From: DASPTT01 sp035623275
Lineage (GTDB): Bacteria > Actinomycetota > Acidimicrobiia > Acidimicrobiales > UBA8190
Assembly (NCBI GenBank): GCA_035623275.1
Contig: DASPTT010000114.1
Span: 1 to 64,000 of the forward strand
DNA: 64,000 bases
Direction: 5' to 3'
Shown here: positions 59,724 to 64,000 of the stretch, piece by piece
Layout of the letters: the number at the start of each line of letters is the position of its first letter
Position numbering within the stretch: position 1 is the stretch's first letter
Notes under the pieces: model-generated
The model's database searches: none
Told to the model about the DNA's origin: nothing
What the model saw: only the letters and a program-made list of their open reading frames with translations
Made by a program: the position numbers and the translations under genes

Positions 59724-60251
59724 TCACGGTTCGAACCGGCCGAAGCCCCCGCGGTAGTAGAGGAGCGGGCGGGCCGGCGTCACGCCGAGATCCAGCACCC
59801 GCCCCACGACGAGCTCGTGGTCCCCGGCGTCGTAGGCGTGCTCGAAGGCGCATTCGACCCAGGCCAGCGCCCCGTCGAGGACCGGGGCCCCGGTCGCCCC
59901 CGGGCGCCACCCCACACCACGGAACTTGTCCCCGCCCGACACGGCGAACTCCCGGCACAGGGCCTCCTGGTCCTCGGCGAGGATGTTCACGCAGAAGCTG
60001 CCTGCGTTGGCGATGCGCGGCCAGCTGGTGGAATTCTTCGCCGGGGCGAGGGCGACGAGCGGGGGCTCGAGCGACAGGGAGGTGAAGGCCTGGCAGGTGA
60101 AGCCGACCGGCTCCCCGTCCTCGATGGCCGTCACGATGGTGACCCCGGTGGCGAAATGGCCGAGGACCTCGCGAAAGCGCCCGCTCTCGATACCCGGCCG
60201 CCCCGGGGCGCGCGGGTCCCCCAGCACGTCGTCTGCGGCTGCCTCACCCAT
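59724..60251 (-). CDS. Flavin reductase (FMN-binding split barrel)
   Basis: 175 aa from ATG 60251. AGGGG is 8 nt upstream; an earlier GTG at 60260 touches it. 'FREVLGHFATGVTIVTAIED', 'FTCQAFTSLSLEPPLVALAP', 'AGSFCVNILAEDQEALCREF' and 'ECAFEHAYDAGDHELVVGRV' are typical of the HpaC/flavin reductase family. These reduce FMN or FAD with NAD(P)H for partner monooxygenases, or bind F420 in some relatives. The partner is not obvious here. Confidence 0.9.
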   Translation of the reverse strand: MGEAAADDVLGDPRAPGRPGIESGRFREVLGHFATGVTIVTAIEDGEPVGFTCQAFTSLSLEPPLVALAPAKNSTSWPRIANAGSFCVNILAEDQEALCREFAVSGGDKFRGVGWRPGATGAPVLDGALAWVECAFEHAYDAGDHELVVGRVLDLGVTPARPLLYYRGGFGRFEP

Positions 60252-60303
60252 CGTGCTCACCCCTGTCCGGCCGGGGACCCCCGCAGTGCCCCCGCCGGAT
60301 CGG

Positions 60304-61155
60304 TCAGGAGGAGCGAAGGTCGAAGGTCAATCCTTCCGCGGCGGCGAGCACCGCGTCGAGACGGGCGGCGTCGCGCAGGTCGCGGACGCGCTCGAGGATG
60401 GTGTCGACCTGGTCGTCGTCGTGCGTGGGGTCGTGGTGGAACAGCGCGAGGCGCTTGGCCCCGGCCTCCGCGGCCACCCGCAGGGCGTACTCGGGGGTGC
60501 AGTGCCCCCATGTGCGCTTGGCGTCGAACTCCACGTCCGTGTACTGCGCGTCGTGGATGACCAGGTCGGCACGATCGCACAGCTCGAGGGCGGCATGGTC
60601 GACGGCCCCGTCGTCCGGCTCCTGGTGGTCGCTGAGGTATGCCACCGACACGCCGTCGACCTCGACCCGGAACCCGAGGGTGGTCCCGACGTGGGGGACG
60701 TGGCGCACGCGCACCTTTGCCGGCCCGATGGCCAGGTCGTCGTCGCCCACCTCGACGAAGTCGAAGCAGCCGTTGAGCTCGCCGACGTCCACCGGGAAGA
60801 ACGGCGGGCGCACCATCTTGTGGATCATCTCGGGCAGTGAGGGCCCGTCTTGACGGGGGCCGTAGACGGTCATGTGCCCGCCGTCACGCTGGGCGGGGAC
60901 GAAGAACGGCAGCCCGATCACGTGGTCCCAGTGCAGATGGGTCAGCAGCGCGTTGATCTCCAGGGGCTTGCCGCCGAGGATGGCCCCGGCCTGCAGGACG
61001 TCGCCGAGCGCGCGGAGCCCGGTGCCGAGGTCGAGGATCATCGGCGCGTCCTCGCCGACGTCGACCGCCACGCAGGCGGTGTTGCCGCCGTAGCGCACGT
61101 GCCGGTCGCTGCAGCAGGGGCACGAGCCCCGGACGCCGTAGAAGCTGACCTTCAG
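60304..61155 (-). CDS. Metallo-beta-lactamase-fold hydrolase (probable CTG start)
   Basis: 283 aa. 'FYGVRGSCPCCSDRHVRYGG' opens the family in the usual way, and the residue aligning with the family Met is a CTG at 61155, 8 nt after GGGAGGGGG. A GTG at 61194 would add 13 atypical residues. Metal ligands: 'LLTHLHWDHVIGLPFF', 'VRHVPHVGTTLGFRV', 'VAYLSDHQEP', 'LVIHDAQYT' and 'LALFHHDPTHDDDQ'. It resembles RNase Z/phosphodiesterase-type MBL proteins (PhnP or CpdA-like). Substrate unknown. Confidence 0.85.
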   Translation of the reverse strand: MKVSFYGVRGSCPCCSDRHVRYGGNTACVAVDVGEDAPMILDLGTGLRALGDVLQAGAILGGKPLEINALLTHLHWDHVIGLPFFVPAQRDGGHMTVYGPRQDGPSLPEMIHKMVRPPFFPVDVGELNGCFDFVEVGDDDLAIGPAKVRVRHVPHVGTTLGFRVEVDGVSVAYLSDHQEPDDGAVDHAALELCDRADLVIHDAQYTDVEFDAKRTWGHCTPEYALRVAAEAGAKRLALFHHDPTHDDDQVDTILERVRDLRDAARLDAVLAAAEGLTFDLRSS

Positions 61156-61287
61156 CGGAACGACCCCCTCCCGGTCATCCGTCCTGCCGAACACGTCCTG
61201 CCCAACACTGCTGCCCAACACCGGCCCGACACGGCACCCCGGCCGGCCCCGGGGGACCTCCCCCGGCGGCGACACTACTCTTCGCCC

Positions 61288-62157
61288 ATGCCCCAGGGAA
61301 TGGTCAGCGCCAACGGAATCCGCTTCGCCTACCTGGAGGAGGGTCCCCCGGACGGCCCCCTCGCCCTGTGCCTCCACGGATTCCCCGACACGGCCCACAC
61401 CTGGCGCTTCCTGCTCCCGGCCCTGGCCGAGGCCGGGTTCCGGGCCGTGGCCCCCTGGACCCGGGGCTATGCGCCCACCGAGGTCCCGGCCGACGGCCGG
61501 TACCAGACCGGCGCGCTGGCCACCGACGCCAATGCCCTGCACGAGGCCCTCGGCGGGGACGACCGGGCGGTGCTGGTAGGGCACGACTGGGGCGCCATGA
61601 CGTCCTACGCGGCCGCGGCCCATCAGCCCGGCCGGTGGCGGCGCGGGGTGACGATGGGGGTCCCGCCGTTCGGTGCGGTGGCCGCCGGGTTCCTCACCTA
61701 CGCACAGCTCAAGCGCAGCTTCTACATCTTCGTGTTCCAGACCCCCTTCGCCGAGCCCGCCGTGGCCGCCGACGACCTGGCGTTCGTCGAGCGGCTGTGG
61801 GAGGACTGGTCGCCCGGCTTCGACGGGACGCACGACCTCGCACACGTCAAGGAGTCCCTGCGCGACCCGGCCAGCCTGTCCGCGGCCATCGCGTACTACC
61901 GGGCCATGTTCGACCCGTCCACGCACGACCCCGAGTACGCCGAGGCGCAAGCGGCGGCGTCGGCCGTCCCGCCCCAGCCCTTCCTGTACCTCCACGGCAA
62001 GAACGACGGCGCGCTCGGGATCGAGACCGTCACGGACCCCCTCGCCTTCCTCTCCCCCGGGTCGCGCTACCTCGAGATCGAGGACGCCGGCCACTTCCTG
62101 CACCTCGAGCAGCCGAAGGTCGTGGGCGATCTCGTGCTCGAGTTCCTTACGGCGTAG
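61288..62157 (+). CDS. Alpha/beta hydrolase, epoxide-hydrolase-like
   Basis: 289 aa. 'LALCLHGFPDTAHTWRFLLP', 'FRAVAPWTRGYAPTEVPADG', nucleophile 'AVLVGHDWGAMTSYAAAAHQ' (Asp), cap helices with 'QLKRSFYIFVFQTPFAEPAV', 'PFLYLHGKNDGALGIETVTD' and catalytic His in 'EIEDAGHFLHLEQP'. The HDWG elbow suits epoxide hydrolases or dehalogenases. TACTCT lies 6 nt before the ATG: leaderless layout. It is divergent from the metallo-beta-lactamase gene. Confidence 0.9.
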   Translation: MPQGMVSANGIRFAYLEEGPPDGPLALCLHGFPDTAHTWRFLLPALAEAGFRAVAPWTRGYAPTEVPADGRYQTGALATDANALHEALGGDDRAVLVGHDWGAMTSYAAAAHQPGRWRRGVTMGVPPFGAVAAGFLTYAQLKRSFYIFVFQTPFAEPAVAADDLAFVERLWEDWSPGFDGTHDLAHVKESLRDPASLSAAIAYYRAMFDPSTHDPEYAEAQAAASAVPPQPFLYLHGKNDGALGIETVTDPLAFLSPGSRYLEIEDAGHFLHLEQPKVVGDLVLEFLTA

Positions 62158-62216
62158 CCCGGGTCGGCCCGTGGCGACGGGCTGCCGCCGGTGGGCCCCG
62201 ACAGGCTGCAGCAGCG

Positions 62217-63041
62217 TCAGCGGCTGAGCGGCACCCAGCTGAAGCGCCGCAGGGCGATCATCAACCCGCCCACTCCCCACGCGATCACGACGAGCAGGTC
62301 GCCCCAGGCGAACCCCGAACCGGAGGTGTGCGGGTTGTAGGCCACCAGCAGCGCGGCGGCCAGGTGCCGCACGGGGAAGACGTCGGCCACGTTCACCAGC
62401 CAGTGCGGCAGGATCGACACGGAGATGAAGACGCCGGAGATGAAGTAGAGGGGCAGCATGACCGCCTGGGTGATGGGCTGGGCGGCGTCCTGGTTGTGGA
62501 TCACCGACGCCAGGGCGTACCCCATGGTGCAGAACGCCAGCGTCCCGATGACAACGGTCACCGCCAGCGCCGGCGCGGTATGGGCCGGCACGTGGGCCTT
62601 GAAGAAGATCCAGCCGATTGCCAGGAGTACCGCCGTGATGAACAGCGCGGCGACGGCGGACGTGAGCGAGCGCCCCGCGATGATCGCCGTGGCGGGCACC
62701 GGGGTGGACCGCCGGCGCTTGAGCACCCCCGTCTCGCGCTGGGCAGTGACCGAGATGACCAGGTTGACGAACGAAGCAGCGATGATGCCCAGCGTGATGA
62801 TGCTGGGCACGTAGTACTCCTTGGTCGGGATCGTGCCCCCCGGCACCTTCGTCACGTTGTGGCCGCCGCCGAACACCGAGGCGAAGATGAGCAGGAAGAT
62901 CACCGGCAGGGCGATGGTGAAGAACCGCGACTGGCGGTTGCGGGCGAACGCCGAGAGGTCGAAGCGGAACTGGTGCAGCGAGAGGCGCACGACGCCCCTG
63001 GTGCCGCGCCGCGCGGACAGGTCGGCAGACCGGGCGCTCAC
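62217..63041 (-). CDS. ABC-2 type transporter permease
   Basis: 274 aa from GTG 63041, overlapping the ATPase stop as GTGA. 'FRFDLSAFARNRQSRFFTIA' leads into six membrane helices, including 'ITLGIIAASFVNLVISVTAQ', 'RETGVLKRRRSTPVPATAII', 'MLPLYFISGVFISVSILPHW' and a conserved ABC-2 C-terminal 'VFPVRHLAAALLVAYN'. It is the permease of a drug- or lipid-export system with the ATPase that follows to the right. Confidence 0.93.
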   Translation of the reverse strand: MSARSADLSARRGTRGVVRLSLHQFRFDLSAFARNRQSRFFTIALPVIFLLIFASVFGGGHNVTKVPGGTIPTKEYYVPSIITLGIIAASFVNLVISVTAQRETGVLKRRRSTPVPATAIIAGRSLTSAVAALFITAVLLAIGWIFFKAHVPAHTAPALAVTVVIGTLAFCTMGYALASVIHNQDAAQPITQAVMLPLYFISGVFISVSILPHWLVNVADVFPVRHLAAALLVAYNPHTSGSGFAWGDLLVVIAWGVGGLMIALRRFSWVPLSR

Positions 63042-64000
63042 CGCAGGTCCTTCAGGTCCCTGGGGGCGGTGAGCTCCAGGTAGACGTCCTCGAGGCTTGG
63101 ACGGTGCACCTCCAGGTCGTGGAGCTCGTAGTCGCCCGCTTCGGCCCACGTGACCAGGGGCGAGAGCACGGACAGGGGCGAGGGCGCCCGCAGGAGGAGG
63201 CGCTCGTTGCGGTCGTCCTCCACCGCCGCGCGCACGGCCGCGGGGAGGTCGGCCAGCGCGGCTCCGGCCGGGAGCGAGAAGCGGATCTCGACCGCCGCCC
63301 GCTCGCGCCCACCGATGGTCTCCGGGGTCCCCTCGGCGACGATCCTCCCGTCGGCGATCACCGCCACCCGGTCGGCGAGCTGCTCGGCCTCGTCCATGAA
63401 ATGGGTGGTGAGGAAGACGGTGACGCCCAGGTCGCGCAGCCCGGCGATCATCTCCCAGGCGGCGCGCCGGGCCGAGGGGTCGAAGCCGGTCGTCGGCTCG
63501 TCCAGGAACACCAGCTCGGGGTCGCCGACCAAGGCGAGCGCCACGTCGAGCCGGCGCCGCTGCCCGCCCGAGAGCCGGCTGGCGATGGCGTCCGCCCGGT
63601 CGGCCAGGTCGACGAGCGCCAGTGTCTCCTCCACGCCGCGCGGCTCGGGGTAGTAGCCCGCGTAGAGCTGGAGACACTCGGCCACGGTGAGGTCGTTCTC
63701 GGGATCGGACTCCTGGAGCACCACCCCGATGCGGGCCCGCCAGCCCCCTCCCGCGACCTGCGGGTCGACCCCGAGCACGCTCACCTCGCCGGCGGTGCGC
63801 CGGCGATAGCCCTCCAGGATCTCCACGGTCGTCGTCTTGCCCGCGCCGTTGGGACCCAGGAAGGCGAAGATCTCCCCCCGGCGCACCTCGAGGTCGATCC
63901 CGGCCACGGCCTCGAACGAGCCGTAGCGCATGCGAAGGCCCGCCGCGCGGATGACGACGTCGCCGGGGGTGCCGGCCGATCCCTGCGCCGCCGTCCCGGC
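63038..64000 (-). CDS. ABC-2 type transporter ATP-binding protein (partial)
   Basis: The frame is open to the right edge (321 codons visible). The beta strand 'DVVIRAAGLRMRYGSFEAVA' shows that the true start lies beyond 64000 rather than at the ATG at 63931. Walker A 'FAFLGPNGAGKTTTVEILEG', Q-loop 'VLQESDPENDLTVAE', signature 'RLSGGQRRRLDVALALVG', Walker B 'ELVFLDEPTTGFDP', switch 'FLTTHFMDEAEQLADRVAVI' and a C-terminal DrrA-like domain. DrrA-type exporters move drugs, lipids or polymers. Coupled to the permease. Confidence 0.93.
   Translation of the reverse strand, partial: AGTAAQGSAGTPGDVVIRAAGLRMRYGSFEAVAGIDLEVRRGEIFAFLGPNGAGKTTTVEILEGYRRRTAGEVSVLGVDPQVAGGGWRARIGVVLQESDPENDLTVAECLQLYAGYYPEPRGVEETLALVDLADRADAIASRLSGGQRRRLDVALALVGDPELVFLDEPTTGFDPSARRAAWEMIAGLRDLGVTVFLTTHFMDEAEQLADRVAVIADGRIVAEGTPETIGGRERAAVEIRFSLPAGAALADLPAAVRAAVEDDRNERLLLRAPSPLSVLSPLVTWAEAGDYELHDLEVHRPSLEDVYLELTAPRDLKDLR

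Noticed and set aside
63864..63931. ATG 63931 as the start of the right-edge ABC ATPase
   Set aside because: The conserved first beta strand lies upstream of it in frame, so the gene must begin beyond the window.

Overview
The window is about 70% G+C and almost fully coding. The gene set points to a high-GC actinobacterium, and Acidimicrobiia-like lineages fit best (an inference from gene content, no search was run). Supporting traits are a SUF system with SufU and a Rieske ferredoxin, a siroheme sulfite reductase paired with an F420-type FrhB protein, an Arr rifamycin ADP-ribosyltransferase, a translin-family protein and an RmlC-type epimerase. Many genes have a -10-like hexamer 6-8 nt before the start codon, as expected for leaderless mRNAs.

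Left part (1-9.2 kb): a Kdp potassium-uptake locus. The end of a KdpE-type regulator is at the left edge. Two small membrane ORFs and kdpB-kdpC-kdpA follow, all joined by 1-4 nt overlaps. kdpF lies on the opposite strand behind a KdpD sensor that lacks the histidine-kinase core. The subunit order and the kinase-less KdpD are unusual. An orphan multi-pass membrane protein precedes kdpD.

Accessory-looking stretch (about 7.7-20 kb): less dense and visibly lower in G+C. It holds small stress-type proteins (phasin-like, SHOCT-like, CMD family), a lipase, a methyltransferase, a phosphodiester-glycosidase-like membrane protein, an endoglycoceramidase-like GH5 lipoprotein, arr, and a secreted protein built of two tandem-repeat arrays. 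It also holds a decayed transposase, a broken lipoprotein gene and a duplicated hairpin element. A tRNA-Ala(CGC) closes it at 20.2 kb with its 3' end facing the stretch.

Sulfur assimilation (22.3-31.2 kb): two divergent operons. Leftward: cysH, siroheme sulfite reductase, an FrhB-like ferredoxin-flavoprotein coupled by an ATGA overlap, a 112-aa unknown and an ABC ATPase. Rightward: cysD, cysN, the siroheme-synthase dehydrogenase, then a MarR regulator. The pairing suggests F420H2 as the electron source for assimilatory sulfite reduction.

Metabolic block (31.3-43.1 kb): aldehyde dehydrogenase, acyl-CoA synthetase, MFS exporter, Sir2 deacylase, SRPBCC protein, HSL-type esterase, an S1P-lyase-like PLP enzyme, FGGY kinase and a glycogen-debranching-like enzyme.

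Fe-S assembly and the rest (43.2-64 kb): the SUF genes are split into three units: sufC1-sufS-sufU (+), sufD-Rieske-sufC2 (-) and sufB (-). Between and after them are a sulfotransferase, a cupin, an LCP-family wall protein, a crotonase, alpha/beta hydrolases, oligopeptidase B, a RodZ-C-like membrane protein, an XRE regulator, RmlC, a flavin reductase, a metallo-beta-lactamase-fold protein and an ABC-2 drug/lipid exporter that runs off the right edge. sufD, the metallo-beta-lactamase gene and possibly the translin gene seem to start at CTG.
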